The notes beneath the pieces are model-generated. The model worked only from the letters and a program-made list of their open reading frames with translations, did not search any database and was not told the DNA's origin. A stretch of 64,000 nt of DNA from Lysobacterales bacterium (GTDB lineage: Bacteria > Pseudomonadota > Gammaproteobacteria > Xanthomonadales > Ahniellaceae): NCBI GenBank assembly GCA_016182785.1, contig JACPFU010000003.1:248001-312000 (forward strand). The letters run 5' to 3'. The translations under genes were made by a program, and so were the position numbers. Below are positions 18,962-27,879 of the stretch, one piece after another. Every line of letters starts with the position of its first letter. Position 1 is the stretch's first letter.

Positions 18962-19291
18962 ATGAACGAGATCAAGACCAGCCGTCGCCAGTTCCTGGCC
19001 ATCGGCGTGACCGCCGTGGCCGCCGCTGCCGTGGCGCCGCGCATCGCGCACGCGCAGGGCGCGCTGCCACAGATCGACGAAGCCGATCCGACGGCCGCCG
19101 CGCTTGGCTACAAGCACGACAGCAGCAAGGTCGACGCCGCCAAGTACCCAGCGCACAAGCCGACCCAGGTCTGCGCCAACTGCAAGCTCGCACAGGGTGC
19201 CGACGGCGACGCCTGGCGTCCGTGCAGCATCTTCCCGGGCAAGTCGGTCAACGCCAAGGGCTGGTGCGCGGCGTACGCCGCCAAGGCCTGA
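18962..19291 (+). CDS. High-potential iron-sulfur protein (HiPIP), Tat-exported
   Basis: This 109-residue protein has a Tat signal with twin arginines at 8-9 (TSRRQFLAIG) and a cleavage region ending AHA. The mature part has the four HiPIP cysteines at 71, 74, 88 and 102 (VCANCKL, PCSIFPGK, GWCAAY) that hold a 4Fe-4S cluster. It would act as a soluble periplasmic electron carrier, for example to a cytochrome or reductase. The ATG at 18962 is preceded by AGAGGAG. It is divergent from mtnB and upstream of rmuC, with no obvious functional link to either. Confidence 0.94.
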   Translation: MNEIKTSRRQFLAIGVTAVAAAAVAPRIAHAQGALPQIDEADPTAAALGYKHDSSKVDAAKYPAHKPTQVCANCKLAQGADGDAWRPCSIFPGKSVNAKGWCAAYAAKA

Positions 19292-19343
19292 GCCAGGGGC
19301 CGGCGAGGCGACGCATCGCGTCGCCTCTGCTAGTTTTCGCGGC

Positions 19344-20675
19344 ATGGATGTCGCCAGCCTCACGATCGGAATCCTCATCGGCGCAGCCCTCGTGGCTGCG
19401 CCGATGTCGTTTTGGGCGGCGCGCCAGGCGCAGCGCCGCTTCGACGGTGGACGTTCCAGCCGCGACGCCGAGTTCGCGGCGCTCGCCGAGCGTCTGCAAT
19501 CGATGCAGGCCGAGCTGCAGCAGGAGCGCATGCGTGCGCAGGAAGCGGCCGAAGCGCGCGCCGTGCTCGCGGCGCGGATCGAGGAATCAGGCCTGGCGCA
19601 GGGCGAGAAGCTGCGCTGGGTCGAGAGTGCGCGCGAGCAGCTGGGCCAGCAGTTCCAGACACTCGCCAGCGCGGTCCTGGAAGCCAAGAGCGAACGCTTC
19701 AGCGCAGCGAATGCCGAGCAGTTGGGAGCGCTGATGGCGCCGCTGCGCGAGCAGTTGCGCCAGTTCCAGCAGATGGTGGTCGAGTCGCGCGCGCAGGAAG
19801 GCGAAAGCCGCGCGGTGTTGCGCACCGAGATCCTCAACCTGAGCCGGATGAGCGAGCGCTTGAGCGGCGACGCCTCGAACCTGGCACGCGCGCTGACCGG
19901 CGACAGCAAGAGCCAGGGCGCCTGGGGCGAACTGGTGCTGGAGCGGTTGCTCGAAGCCTCGGGCCTGTGCGCGGGTCGCGACTTCGAGACCCAGGTGGTG
20001 CTGCGCGACGAGGCCAGCGAGGTGCGCCGGCCGGACGTGGTCGTGCGCCTGCCGGGCGGGCGCGACGTGGTGATCGACGCCAAGGTATCGCTGACCGCAT
20101 TCGAGCGCTGGTGCAACGAGCCTGATGCCGCCGCGCGCGAGCGCCATCTCGCCGAGCACGTCGGTTCGATGAAGCGCCACGTCGAGGAACTCGGCCGGCG
20201 CGGCTACGCGAACTCGAGCGGGCTCGCCGCGAACGGCATGGTGCTGATGTTCGTGCCGATCGAAGCCGCGTACCTGGAAGCGATCCGCAACGAACCGAAG
20301 CTCTACGAATGGGCGCTGCGCAGCGACGTGGTCGTGGTCAGCCCGGGCATGCTGCTTGGCATGCTGCGCACCATCGATCACGTCTGGAAGGCCGAGGCGC
20401 GAAGCCGCAATGCCGAGAAGATCGCGGAGCGCGCGGGTCTGCTGTACGACAAGTTCCATGCGCTGGTCCAGGACCTGCAGCGCGCGGCCGAGCAGGCCGG
20501 GCGCGCACGCGATGCGATCGATGCGGCGATCGGCAAGCTCGGCAGCGGGCGCGGCCATCTGCTCGGCCAGGTCGAGAAATTGAAACAATTGGGGGCACGC
20601 AGCAGCCGTGACCTGCGCAGCGTGCTGGCAGTGGACGACAATGGCGACGACGATCCGGAGGAGCCGTTGCGATGA
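19344..20675 (+). CDS. rmuC: DNA recombination protein RmuC
   Basis: This 443-residue protein has an N-terminal membrane anchor (residues 5-25), a long coiled coil (about 35-180), and the conserved RmuC domain. That domain contains SKSQGAWGELVLERLLEASGL, VRRPDVVVRLPGGRDVVIDAKVSL and MVLMFVPIEAAYLEA, a restriction-endonuclease-like fold. RmuC limits inversion at short inverted repeats in E. coli. The start at 19344 follows the HiPIP gene by 52 nt. The stop overlaps the following Hpt gene by 4 nt. Confidence 0.93.
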   Translation: MDVASLTIGILIGAALVAAPMSFWAARQAQRRFDGGRSSRDAEFAALAERLQSMQAELQQERMRAQEAAEARAVLAARIEESGLAQGEKLRWVESAREQLGQQFQTLASAVLEAKSERFSAANAEQLGALMAPLREQLRQFQQMVVESRAQEGESRAVLRTEILNLSRMSERLSGDASNLARALTGDSKSQGAWGELVLERLLEASGLCAGRDFETQVVLRDEASEVRRPDVVVRLPGGRDVVIDAKVSLTAFERWCNEPDAAARERHLAEHVGSMKRHVEELGRRGYANSSGLAANGMVLMFVPIEAAYLEAIRNEPKLYEWALRSDVVVVSPGMLLGMLRTIDHVWKAEARSRNAEKIAERAGLLYDKFHALVQDLQRAAEQAGRARDAIDAAIGKLGSGRGHLLGQVEKLKQLGARSSRDLRSVLAVDDNGDDDPEEPLR

Positions 20676-21025
20676 CCACGGTGCAGATCGACCAGTCGAT
20701 GCTCGAACAGTTCCGCATGCTGGAACGCGCCGGCAAGCCCGGCGTGCTGAAGCAGATGGTGGGCATGTTCCTCAAGGGTTCGGCCGAACAGATCGCGGCA
20801 ATCGCCGCGGCTTCGGCCGCTGCCGATGGCGAGAAACTGCGCGTGGCGAGCCACACGCTGAAGTCGAATGCAGCGAGCTTCGGCGCGACTGCGCTGGCCG
20901 AGTCCTGCCGCGAGATCGAATACGCCGCCAAGGCCGGAACCTGCACGCTCGCAGCGGATGCGCTGGAACGGCTGCGCGCGCTGCATCAGGCCAGTTGCAC
21001 GGCACTGCAGCGCGCGATCGACTGA
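20672..21025 (+). CDS. Histidine phosphotransfer (Hpt) domain protein
   Basis: This 117-residue stand-alone Hpt domain has the phospho-accepting H61 in RVASHTLKSNAASFGA. It would shuttle phosphoryl groups between a hybrid histidine kinase and a response regulator, neither of which is adjacent. It overlaps the rmuC stop as ATGA, so expression is coupled to rmuC, a link I cannot explain. Confidence 0.88.
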   Translation: MTTVQIDQSMLEQFRMLERAGKPGVLKQMVGMFLKGSAEQIAAIAAASAAADGEKLRVASHTLKSNAASFGATALAESCREIEYAAKAGTCTLAADALERLRALHQASCTALQRAID

Positions 21026-21029
21026 ACCC

Positions 21030-21575
21030 TCAGCCGCGGCGGTCGAGCCAACGTCGGGCCATGCGCCGGATCGAGTCGTCGAGCGCCGCGTCCGCCGCGA
21101 TGTCGGGCATCGCACGCCAGGCCATGGCGCGGGATTCGTGGTTGGCGCGGAAGCGCTCCGAATGCGTGACACGAACCACGAAGCGCACGTCGTAGTGCCA
21201 GTGTTCCGGCTCGCTGCCGCGCGGCGGAATGCGGTGGGCGTCGAGGTCGAAGATCGCGTCCTCGACGGCGAGTCCGGCGAGGCCGGTTTCCTCCGCCGCC
21301 TCGCGCAGCGCCACGCGCGCAAGGTCGGCCTCGCCGTCGGCATGTCCGCCAGGCTGCAGCCAGCGATCGAGCTTGCGATGGTGCAGCAGCAAGGCGCGTT
21401 CGCCATCGCCGGAAACCAGCCAGGCCGAAGCCGTGAAATGCGCCGGAAACGCGTCGCGGCAGAAGCAGCGCGGCTCGCGCGCCCGCAGCGCCAGGAACTT
21501 CGCGCAACCCGCCGCCACCGCGGTGTCGCTCGCCGCGTGCTGGTGCAACGCCTGTTCCAGATCGAATCGATGCAT
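21030..21575 (-). CDS. Nudix hydrolase
   Basis: This is a 181-residue Nudix-fold protein. The Nudix box region GGHADGEADLARVALREAAEETGL (positions about 76-99) keeps the REAAEETGL core. The first Glu is one residue away from its standard spacing, a small deviation worth noting. A leading segment RKLDRWLQPGGHADG and a trailing HYDVRFVVRV fit the NUDIX family that acts on small dinucleotide or pyrophosphate substrates. The substrate cannot be deduced. The gene converges with the Hpt gene with 4 nt between them. Confidence 0.88.
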   Translation of the reverse strand: MHRFDLEQALHQHAASDTAVAAGCAKFLALRAREPRCFCRDAFPAHFTASAWLVSGDGERALLLHHRKLDRWLQPGGHADGEADLARVALREAAEETGLAGLAVEDAIFDLDAHRIPPRGSEPEHWHYDVRFVVRVTHSERFRANHESRAMAWRAMPDIAADAALDDSIRRMARRWLDRRG

Positions 21576-21620
21576 GCGCCGCAGCCACGGTGGGGGATGG
21601 GCAGTTCATCACATCCGGGC

Positions 21621-21649
21621 TTGCTGCATTGGTGTGGCAACAGTATGTT
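21621..21649 (+). promoter_or_regulatory. Candidate sigma-70 promoter for the amino-acid permease
   Basis: TTGCTG (21621-21626) and TATGTT (21644-21649) are separated by exactly 17 bp on the plus strand. This lies in the divergent gap between the Nudix gene and the permease, giving a leader of roughly 110 nt. The leader ends with GGGAGAACCGA before the ATG at 21765. Confidence 0.45.
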
Positions 21650-21764
21650 ACCGGCGCTTTGCAGGGGCGAATTCGTGATGGCGCAAGCCAGTCGATGCGC
21701 GAACTGCGCGCCATAGCCTCGGTCGCGCGCGACCGCTGCCAGCCACATTTACCGGGAGAACCGA

Positions 21765-23213
21765 ATGCTGTTCGATCGCATCAAGCCGCTGGACCAGATC
21801 CTCGCCGCTGCCGAAAAGAAAGGCCTCAAGCGTCAGCTCGGCGCGTTCGACCTGACCATGCTCGGAATCGGGGCCATCATCGGCACCGGCATCTTCGTCC
21901 TGACCGCGGTCGCCGCCAACAAGGCCGGTCCGGGCATGATGTATTCGTTCGTGATCGCCGGCGTCGTCTGTGCCCTGACGGCGCTGATCTACGCCGAGAT
22001 CGCGGCCATGGTGCCGGTGGCCGGTTCCGCCTACACCTATTCCTACGCGGTGCTCGGCGAACTCATCGCCTGGATGGTGGGTTGGGCGTTGATTCTCGAG
22101 TATGCGATCGCCGCGAGCGCCGTGGCGGTCGGATGGTCCGGCTACGCAAACGGCTTCCTGCGCGACCACGGCATGGGCTTGCCGCTGGCCCTGACCGCGG
22201 GACCGAAGGACACCATCACGCTGGCCGATGGCACGATCGCCAGCGGCGGATTCAATCTGATCGCGTGCATGATCGCGCTGCTGATCACCGGCTTGCTCGT
22301 CCTCGGCACGTCGAAGAGCGCCAAGTTCACGGCAGCGCTGGTGCTGGTGAAGATCGTCGCATTGACCGCCTTCATCGCGGTGGCGTTCCCGGCGGTCAAC
22401 GGTGCCAACTTCGAACCGATGCTGCCGAACGGATGGGGCACGCCGCTGTCCGGCACCGGCGTGCTGGGTGCAGCCGCGTCGATCTTCTTCGCCTACGTGG
22501 GGTTCGATGCGGTCTCGACCGCATCCGAGGAGACGCAGAATCCGAATCGCAATATTCCGATCGGCCTGATCGGGTCGCTCGCGATCTGCACCGTGTTCTA
22601 CCTGCTGGTTTCCTACGCCGCGATCGGCACCGCCGGCGCGCAACCGGGTGGGGCGTTGTCGCAGTCGAAGGAACCGCTGGCATTCGTGCTCAAGAACCTC
22701 GGTTGGCCCAAGCTGGGGGATGCGGTGGGCTGGGCGGCAATCATTGCGCTGCCTTCGGTCATCCTGATGATGATCTACGGCCAGACGCGCATCCTGTTCA
22801 CGATGTCGCGTGACGGGCTGATGCCGAAGATGTTCTCGGATGTGCATCCGCGTTTCTTCACGCCGCACAAGGTGACGATCGTCACCGGCGTGGCCGTTGC
22901 CTTGTTCGCCGCGATGTTCCCGGTGGACGCGCTGGCGGACATCTCCAACGCCGGCACGCTGTTCGCGTTCTTCATGGTCGCGGTGGGCGTGATGGTGCTG
23001 CGCGTCACCCAGCCGAACCGTCCGCGCCCGTTCCGGTCGCCGCTGATCTGGATCGTCGGTCCGGGTGCGGTGGTGGGATGCGCGGTGCTGTTCATGAGCC
23101 TCGGTTGGAACCCGACCATCAAGTACTTCCTGATCTGGGCCGCAATCGGCCTGGTGGTGTACTTCGGTTATGCGCGTTCGCGCAGCGTGCTGGCCCACGG
23201 GGAGCGCGCGTAA
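21765..23213 (+). CDS. APC-family amino acid permease (cationic amino acid transporter type)
   Basis: This 482-residue inner-membrane transporter has about twelve to fourteen hydrophobic segments. The first helix carries [19 protein letters not shown], the substrate and Na-site loop of the APC fold. [22 protein letters not shown] and [28 protein letters not shown] are hallmarks of the YfnA/CAT-like branch. The likely substrate is a neutral or cationic amino acid imported by proton symport. The gene is monocistronic and ends 9 nt before the tRNA. Confidence 0.93.
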   Translation: MLFDRIKPLDQILAAAEKKGLKRQLGAFDLTMLGIGAIIGTGIFVLTAVAANKAGPGMMYSFVIAGVVCALTALIYAEIAAMVPVAGSAYTYSYAVLGELIAWMVGWALILEYAIAASAVAVGWSGYANGFLRDHGMGLPLALTAGPKDTITLADGTIASGGFNLIACMIALLITGLLVLGTSKSAKFTAALVLVKIVALTAFIAVAFPAVNGANFEPMLPNGWGTPLSGTGVLGAAASIFFAYVGFDAVSTASEETQNPNRNIPIGLIGSLAICTVFYLLVSYAAIGTAGAQPGGALSQSKEPLAFVLKNLGWPKLGDAVGWAAIIALPSVILMMIYGQTRILFTMSRDGLMPKMFSDVHPRFFTPHKVTIVTGVAVALFAAMFPVDALADISNAGTLFAFFMVAVGVMVLRVTQPNRPRPFRSPLIWIVGPGAVVGCAVLFMSLGWNPTIKYFLIWAAIGLVVYFGYARSRSVLAHGERA

Positions 23214-23222
23214 CCGCCGATT

Positions 23223-23299
23223 GCGCCCGTAGCTCAGCTGGATAGAGCACCGGGCTTCGAACCCGGTGGTCGGGGGTTCGAGTCCCTCCGGGCGCGCCA
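23223..23299 (+). tRNA. tRNA-Arg (anticodon TCG), CCA encoded
   Basis: This 77-nt cloverleaf has acceptor arms GCGCCCG/CGGGCGC and a D-arm with GCTCAGCTGGATAGAGC. The anticodon stem CCGGG/CCCGG encloses the loop CTTCGAA, so the anticodon is TCG, reading CGA. The T-arm contains GGGGGTTCGAGTCCCTC, and the discriminator G is followed by encoded CCA at 23297-23299. It lies directly downstream of the permease and is followed by a strong hairpin. Confidence 0.97.
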
Positions 23300-23304
23300 A
23301 TGCA

Positions 23305-23343
23305 GAAGGCCAGTGGATTCGCGTCCACTGGCCTTCGCGTTTT
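23305..23343 (+). terminator. Intrinsic terminator after tRNA-Arg
   Basis: A perfect 13-bp stem, GAAGGCCAGTGGA (23305-23317) with TCCACTGGCCTTC (23324-23336), closes the hexanucleotide loop TTCGCG. It is followed by GCG and TTTT (23340-23343). Confidence 0.85.
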
Positions 23344-23375
23344 GGGTGCGGGCGATGTTCAGGTGTCGGCAAAGC

Positions 23376-23939
23376 TCAGGCGCGGCCGGCGAATTCCCCG
23401 GTGGTGGTGTTCACCTGGATCTTCTCGCCGTTGACGATGTACTCCGGCACCATGATCTCGATGCCGGTATTGAGCTTGGCCGGCTTCGGGCGCTTGGTGG
23501 CGGTGGCGCCGCGCAGCTCGGGAGCGGTCTCGACTACCTGCAGGATCACGTTCGGCGGCAGTTGCAGTCCCACCGGCGATTCGTCGAGCAGACGCACGAA
23601 GCACTCCTCCAGGCCTTCGGTGATGTAGCCGGCGTTGTCGCCGACCAGGTCCGGGTCCAGCGTGTAGGGCGTGAAGTCCTCGACGTCGAGGAACACGAAC
23701 GCTTCGCCGTCCATGTACGAGAAGGTCACCGCGCGCCGCGACAGTTCCACTTCCGGCAGTTCGTCGTCGGCGCGCAGGCTCAGGTCGAGCTTGGTGTTGC
23801 CGGGCACCGAGTACATCGAGAAGCGGTAGGTGGTGTTGCCACCGCGCCCGGTCGGCGCGCTGCGCTCGACGTCCTTGATCTGCCAGATGCGGCCGTCGTG
23901 CTCGACCACGGTGCCGCGTTTCATGTCGTAGGCTTTCAT
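23376..23939 (-). CDS. yeiP: Elongation factor P-like protein EfpL (YeiP)
   Basis: This 187-residue three-barrel protein is an EF-P paralogue that helps ribosomes past stalling sequences. The tip of domain I reads [13 protein letters not shown], with R32 at the position where classical EF-P carries its modified Lys or Arg. This SPTxRG pattern is the YeiP/EfpL signature. [21 protein letters not shown] and a C-terminal [17 protein letters not shown] complete it. It lies 25 nt downstream of the SDR gene on the same strand. Confidence 0.9.
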   Translation of the reverse strand: MKAYDMKRGTVVEHDGRIWQIKDVERSAPTGRGGNTTYRFSMYSVPGNTKLDLSLRADDELPEVELSRRAVTFSYMDGEAFVFLDVEDFTPYTLDPDLVGDNAGYITEGLEECFVRLLDESPVGLQLPPNVILQVVETAPELRGATATKRPKPAKLNTGIEIMVPEYIVNGEKIQVNTTTGEFAGRA

Positions 23940-23964
23940 CGGAAGGTCCTGGGGAGTCGATGGG

Positions 23965-24732
23965 TCATTTCGGTTGCATGCGGATCGCGCCGTCGAGGCG
24001 GATCACGCTGCCATTGAGATAGCGGTTCTGCAGGATGAACGCGACCGCGTCGGCGAATTCCTCGGGCTTGCCGAGGCGCGGCGGGTAGGGCACCTGCGCG
24101 CACAGCGAGTCGTAGACCGCCTGCGGCATGCCATCCACCATCGGCGTGTGGAACGCGCCGGGCGCGAGCGTCATCACGCGGATGCCGATGCGCGCGAACT
24201 CGCGTGCCATCGGCAGGGCCATCGCCACCACGCCGCCCTTGGACGCCGAGTAGGCCGCCTGGCCGATCTGGCCCTCGAAGGCCGCGATCGACGCGGTGTT
24301 GATGATCACGCCGCGCTCGCCGTCCTCGCCCGGCGCATTCGCCTGCATCAGGTTTGCGGCAGCCTTGGCGACATTGAACGAGCCGATCAGGTTCACCCGC
24401 ACCGTGGTCTCGAACTGCGACAGCGGCATTGGCCCGTCCTTGCCGAGCACGCGGCCGGCGCCGAGGATGCCGGCGCAGCTGATCACGGCGTTGAGTCCGC
24501 CCATCGCCGCTTGCGCCTCGGCCAGCGTGGCCTGCACTTCGCTCTCCGAGGTCACGTCGAGTCTGGCGAACCGCGCGCGTGGGCCGAGTTCGGCGGCGGC
24601 TGCCGTTCCCTTGTCGGCGTTGACGTCGAGCAGGGTCACCGCGGCGCCGTGCGCAAGCAGGTGGCGGGCTACGGCCAGGCCGAGCCCGGAGGCGCCGCCG
24701 GTGATGGCAGCCTGGGTCGATGCAAGTTGCAT
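23965..24732 (-). CDS. Short-chain dehydrogenase, 3-hydroxy(-2-methyl)acyl-CoA dehydrogenase type
   Basis: This is a 255-residue classical SDR. Cofactor motif [13 protein letters not shown] is at the N-terminus. The LLDVNAD acidic residue after strand 2 favours NAD. The catalytic Ser is in INTASIAAF and the YxxxK in AAYSASKGG. The ending [38 protein letters not shown] matches the HSD17B10/HADH2-like group that oxidises 3-hydroxyacyl-CoAs. It may therefore act in fatty acid or branched-chain degradation. Confidence 0.88.
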   Translation of the reverse strand: MQLASTQAAITGGASGLGLAVARHLLAHGAAVTLLDVNADKGTAAAAELGPRARFARLDVTSESEVQATLAEAQAAMGGLNAVISCAGILGAGRVLGKDGPMPLSQFETTVRVNLIGSFNVAKAAANLMQANAPGEDGERGVIINTASIAAFEGQIGQAAYSASKGGVVAMALPMAREFARIGIRVMTLAPGAFHTPMVDGMPQAVYDSLCAQVPYPPRLGKPEEFADAVAFILQNRYLNGSVIRLDGAIRMQPK

Positions 24733-24790
24733 GGAGGTCTCCGGAAAAGGCCGCGATTGTAGCGGACCGCGGCGACCGGGCGCGGACGTC

Positions 24791-25231
24791 TCAGGGGCTC
24801 AGACGGTAGAACGCATGGTCGCCGATCTGGGCGATGCGCACGCCATGTGCGGCCCAGGATGGTTCGCCGTAGGCGACCGCGAAGAAGTGATCGGCGGTGG
24901 GGACTACCGAGAGCCGATCGCCGTCCTGGCTCCAGCGCGCCATGGTCGCGGCGGAAATCCGCGAGGCGCGATTCCACGCGGCGAGATTGCGAAAGCGGTA
25001 GTTCGGCGACACCAGGGTCAGGGCGAACTGGCGCGGTTGCAGCAACACCTGGCACAGGTTGTCGTGGTGGCGGCTGGCGCGCTGGCGACGCAGCGCCACT
25101 TCGGCCACCGCGACCTGGCCGAGGATCGGCTGGTCGCGGGCTTCGAGGTACAGCGCCGCGGTGAGGCAGGTCTGGTCGGCGAGCGGCTGCGGCAGCCAGC
25201 TGGCGATCATCAGCAGTGTGGCGAGTTGCAT
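24791..25231 (-). CDS. SleB-like cell wall hydrolase
   Basis: This 146-residue protein has a short N-terminal hydrophobic stretch (MQLATLLMIASWLPQPLAD), probably a signal peptide. The hydrolase_2/SleB domain follows, with the candidate catalytic Glu E30 in ALYLEARDQPILGQVAVAEVALRR and a core containing PRQFALTLVSPNYRF. Homologues are lytic transglycosylases acting on peptidoglycan. AAGGAG lies 6 nt before the ATG at 25229-25231, which is why this start is chosen over one 14 codons upstream. Confidence 0.85.
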   Translation of the reverse strand: MQLATLLMIASWLPQPLADQTCLTAALYLEARDQPILGQVAVAEVALRRQRASRHHDNLCQVLLQPRQFALTLVSPNYRFRNLAAWNRASRISAATMARWSQDGDRLSVVPTADHFFAVAYGEPSWAAHGVRIAQIGDHAFYRLSP

Positions 25232-25427
25232 GCGGTACTCCTTCACCCATCGCCCGCGCACCTCGCAGCGCACCGGGGACGAATGTCTGGGAGCATCGTC
25301 CGGGTCGCCGCTAGAGCCGCCGCTCTAGCGCTGAACGCGCGGTTCATCTGCACCAAGCGGCCCTGGGGACGTGGCCGCTGCTGCGGTCGCGCTTGCGAGT
25401 CGGCTGCGCGATCGCCGCACACAGAAC

Positions 25428-25451
25428 AACGGCCGGGTTGCCCCGGCCGTT
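25428..25451 (-). terminator. Hairpin terminator downstream of the TPR gene
   Basis: AACGGCCGGG (25428-25437) pairs perfectly with CCCGGCCGTT (25442-25451) around a four-base loop. It lies in the 247-nt gap after the TPR gene (stop at 25479). The following T-tract on the minus strand is weak (GTTCTGTGTG). Nothing else is seen in that gap. Confidence 0.6.
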
Positions 25452-25478
25452 GCCGACCGCGCATGCTTCCGCCCGCCG

Positions 25479-26327
25479 CTATTCCATCTGCGTCTTGGCG
25501 AACGCGATGTCGAGGGCTTCCATGGCGTCATGCGGCTTGAGCTTGATCGCCTTCGCATACAGCGCGGCCGCCTCGTCTTCCTTCTTGTCGCCGTGGATCA
25601 GCATCAGCGCGTTGGCATATTCGATCAGCGCGATCGGCGAGTCCGGGGTCAGCTTGATCGCGGTCTTGCAGTGTTCTTCGGCCAGCGACGCCTTGGCGCC
25701 GTAGGTCAGGCTGGCGATCATGCCGCCGATCTTGCCGACGATCTCGGCGTGGTACAGGCCGAGCGCGGTGTGCGCCTCGGCGTGCTTGGGCGCGAGCTTG
25801 AGTGTCGCATCCAGACTCTCCTTGACCTTGCCGGCCAGGCCCTGCGACAACGCCTTGGCGATCGACAGCAACTGGCTGTAGCGACCGAGCGCGAAGGCGC
25901 GGAAGTAGTGGCTGTTGGCTTCCTTCGGCAGTGCCGCGATGGCGTCCTCGGCGCGCTTGGCCACGGCCTCGAAGCGCCTGGTCTTCTCCTTGTCGTCCTC
26001 GACCAGGTACACGGCGTGGATGCCCATCGCCTTGTTCGCCAGCGACGCGCCGAGCATGCCGAGGGCTTCACCGGTCTCGAATGCATGCTGGAATTCTCCG
26101 GCGTGGTACGCGCACCAGCCTTCCTGCAGGCGCACCGCATGTTTCGCGGCATCGGCCACCTTGCCGAGCTTGGTGTTGCCCTTGAGCAGCGCGGCGACGC
26201 GCGCCTCATCCGGGAATGGCTCCTGGTCGCCGGCGTGCAGTTTCGACCAGTTCTTGTGCAGCTTGTCGCCGCTGTAGTCGAAGGCCTTGCTGGTATGTGG
26301 AAACGCCGCCCACTTCTTCGTTGCCAT
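25479..26327 (-). CDS. TPR-repeat protein of the lipid/PHA granule region
   Basis: This 282-residue protein without signal peptide is built of helical pairs resembling TPRs, such as AEAHTALGLYHAEIVGKIGG, AEEHCKTAIKLTPDSPIALIEYANALMLIHG and EDEAAALYAKAIKLKPHDAMEALD. I do not recognise a catalytic domain. The ATG at 26325-26327 follows GAGGAGACC. It is transcribed divergently from the first phasin gene across a 168-nt region containing the 17-bp element, so the two may be coregulated. Confidence 0.8.
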   Translation of the reverse strand: MATKKWAAFPHTSKAFDYSGDKLHKNWSKLHAGDQEPFPDEARVAALLKGNTKLGKVADAAKHAVRLQEGWCAYHAGEFQHAFETGEALGMLGASLANKAMGIHAVYLVEDDKEKTRRFEAVAKRAEDAIAALPKEANSHYFRAFALGRYSQLLSIAKALSQGLAGKVKESLDATLKLAPKHAEAHTALGLYHAEIVGKIGGMIASLTYGAKASLAEEHCKTAIKLTPDSPIALIEYANALMLIHGDKKEDEAAALYAKAIKLKPHDAMEALDIAFAKTQME

Positions 26328-26387
26328 GGTCTCCTCCCGCTCGAAGCCGCGAGCATCCTGCAATCGGCGGGTCGCGACAAGCACCGG

Positions 26388-26404
26388 TAGTGTGATTGTT
26401 CTAG
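26388..26404 (+). promoter_or_regulatory. 17-bp element upstream of the first phasin gene
   Basis: The sequence TAGTGTGATTGTTCTAG occurs 91 nt before the phasin start. It differs in one base from an element placed likewise before the second phasin gene (30807-30823, minus strand). It may be an operator with TAG/CTA ends, or contain a -10 (TGTTCT at 26397-26402) with GCGACA 17 bp upstream. The shared presence is seen; the role is inferred. Confidence 0.55.
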
Positions 26405-26495
26405 CGTCGCTGTCGAAGATGCAGCCGCAGGCGACGCGTGGGTCGGCGGTCGATGTGATCGCAGCGCGGCGCACCAGTCCCAGCGGAGAATGTCG

Positions 26496-26924
26496 ATGCG
26501 TATCCAGAGCAAGTCGAAGAAGGTCAGCAAGGTCGTCGAAGCCAACGAAGCCACGCGCAAGCTGGTGCTCGCCGGGCTCGGCGCGGTATCGCTGGTGCAG
26601 AAGCAGGGCCAGAAGGCGATCGATGCGCTGGTTGCCGAAGGCGAAGGGTTCCAGGCCCGCACGAAGAAGTTCGTCAAGACCGCGAACAGCGACGCCCGCA
26701 AGTTCACCGCCGGCGTGCGCAAGCAGGTCAGCGGTTACATCAACCCGCTGCGGGCCAAGGCGCGCAAGAACGTGACGACGGTGGAGAACGCGATCGGCGA
26801 GCGCGTCGGCGCGGTGCTCGGTCGATTCGGTGTGCCGTCCAAGGGCGACGTGCAGGAACTGCTCGCCCGTGTCGCCGAACTGAACCGCGAGATCAAGGGC
26901 GGCAGCCGTCGCGCCGCACGCTGA
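26496..26924 (+). CDS. Phasin-family granule-associated protein
   Basis: This 142-residue, Lys-rich helical protein resembles PhaI/PhaF-type phasins. Typical segments are LVLAGLGAVSLVQKQGQKAIDALVAEG, FQARTKKFVK and the C-terminal GRFGVPSKGDVQELLARVAELNREI. Phasins coat polyhydroxyalkanoate or neutral-lipid granules. Two in-frame ATGs are possible; 26496 is preferred because GGAG lies 7 nt upstream, while 26490 would put it only 1-2 nt away. It is followed by a good terminator. Confidence 0.85.
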   Translation: MRIQSKSKKVSKVVEANEATRKLVLAGLGAVSLVQKQGQKAIDALVAEGEGFQARTKKFVKTANSDARKFTAGVRKQVSGYINPLRAKARKNVTTVENAIGERVGAVLGRFGVPSKGDVQELLARVAELNREIKGGSRRAAR

Positions 26925-26946
26925 TCCGCAGGAAACGGTTTGAACG

Positions 26947-26979
26947 AAGCCCCGGCCGCAAGGTCGGGGCTTTCTATTT
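26947..26979 (+). terminator. Intrinsic terminator of the first phasin gene
   Basis: AAGCCCCGGCC (26947-26957) pairs with GGTCGGGGCTT (26962-26972) through one G-U pair and a GCAA tetraloop. A T-rich tail TTTCTATTT follows. It overlaps the 3' end of the convergent TetR gene and may act in both directions. Confidence 0.85.
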
Positions 26980-27615
26980 GCGGTAGTTGTTGGCCAGCGT
27001 GTTCAGGTGCAGGCGTTCTTCGTCGCGCAGGAACGGGGCGATCAGCATCATCAGCTGGAAGATGCCCTGGGCCAGGTCCTCGGAGCCTTTCTCGAGCGCG
27101 CCGCCGCGCACGGTGTTGTAGCTGAGCCAGAAGGTTGCGACCAGGACCACATTGCTTGCGGTGGCCTCGATCTCGGCGCGGCTGGCGCGCATGATCCCGG
27201 CCGCGACCAGTCCCTTCAGCACTTCGGTGGCGTTCTCCGTGGCGCGCTTGAGGATGCGCGCGAAGTGCATGCGCAGCTTGCGGTTGCGGCTGGTGATGTC
27301 GACCAGGTCGCGGTACACGAAGCGGAACTCCCACATCGTCTCGAACGCCAGGTGCAGCTGCAGCCAGATGTCTTCGAGGTTGGGCAGGCGCTCGTCCGGA
27401 GCCACCATTACCCGGTCGATCTTCTCCTCGTAGCGCGCGAACAGGTTCTCGACGATGTCTTCCTTGTTGCGGAAGTGGTAGTAGAGGTTGCCCGGGCTGA
27501 TCTCGAGTTCGTCGGCGATGTGGTTGGTGGTGACGTTCGGTTCGCCGCGTTCGTTGAACATGGCGAGGCTGATGTCGAGGATGCGCTCTCGCGTCTTGGG
27601 CGCCACGGCGGCCAA
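26974..27615 (-). CDS. TetR-family transcriptional regulator
   Basis: This 213-residue regulator has an N-terminal TetR helix-turn-helix: TRERILDISLAMFNERGEPNVTTNHIADELEISPGNLYYHFRNKEDI spans about residues 8-54. A helical ligand-binding domain follows. The start appears to be TTG (27613-27615) or the GTG three codons later; neither has a clear ribosome site, and it begins 7 nt after the acyl-CoA-binding protein stop. Position between the phasin, ACBP and acyl-CoA reductase genes suggests control of lipid or PHA metabolism in response to an acyl ligand, which is inferred. Confidence 0.88.
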   Translation of the reverse strand: MAAVAPKTRERILDISLAMFNERGEPNVTTNHIADELEISPGNLYYHFRNKEDIVENLFARYEEKIDRVMVAPDERLPNLEDIWLQLHLAFETMWEFRFVYRDLVDITSRNRKLRMHFARILKRATENATEVLKGLVAAGIMRASRAEIEATASNVVLVATFWLSYNTVRGGALEKGSEDLAQGIFQLMMLIAPFLRDEERLHLNTLANNYRK

Positions 27616-27621
27616 CGGGCT

Positions 27622-27879
27622 TCAGCCGGCCAGTTTCTTGACGAGATCGACGTACTGCTTCTGCGCCGCATCCTGGGCGGTGCCCTTGAGCTTGGCCCAG
27701 GCTTCGTACTTGGCGACGCCGACGAAGTCGAAGAACCCGGGCTTCTCGCCGCTGACATCGCCCTGGGCGCCCTGCTTGTACAAGGCATAGAGCTTGAGCA
27801 TGGTGTCGTTGTCGGGGCGTTCCTTGAGATTCAGCGCCTTCTTGGCAGCGTCATCGAACTGTTTCTTGAGATCGGCCAT
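27622..27879 (-). CDS. Acyl-CoA-binding protein
   Basis: This 85-residue four-helix ACBP binds medium- to long-chain acyl-CoA esters in the cytosol. The family signature is LKLYALYKQGAQGDVSGEKPGFFDFVGVAKYEAWAKLKG (about residues 29-67), with the Tyr, Lys and Trp ligand residues present. ACBP is common in eukaryotes but patchy in bacteria. It is cotranscribed with the TetR gene and divergent from the fatty acyl-CoA reductase, so it may deliver substrate to that enzyme. Confidence 0.93.
   Translation of the reverse strand: MADLKKQFDDAAKKALNLKERPDNDTMLKLYALYKQGAQGDVSGEKPGFFDFVGVAKYEAWAKLKGTAQDAAQKQYVDLVKKLAG

Noticed and set aside
23223..23299. tRNA-Arg as an integration site for a mobile element
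   Set aside because: No integrase gene and no visible direct repeat of the tRNA 3' end; a terminator and efpL follow immediately.
23376..23939. Classical EF-P
   Set aside because: The domain I tip reads PTGRGG rather than PGKG/PGRG with the modified residue context, and the SPTxRG-type loop fits EfpL/YeiP.
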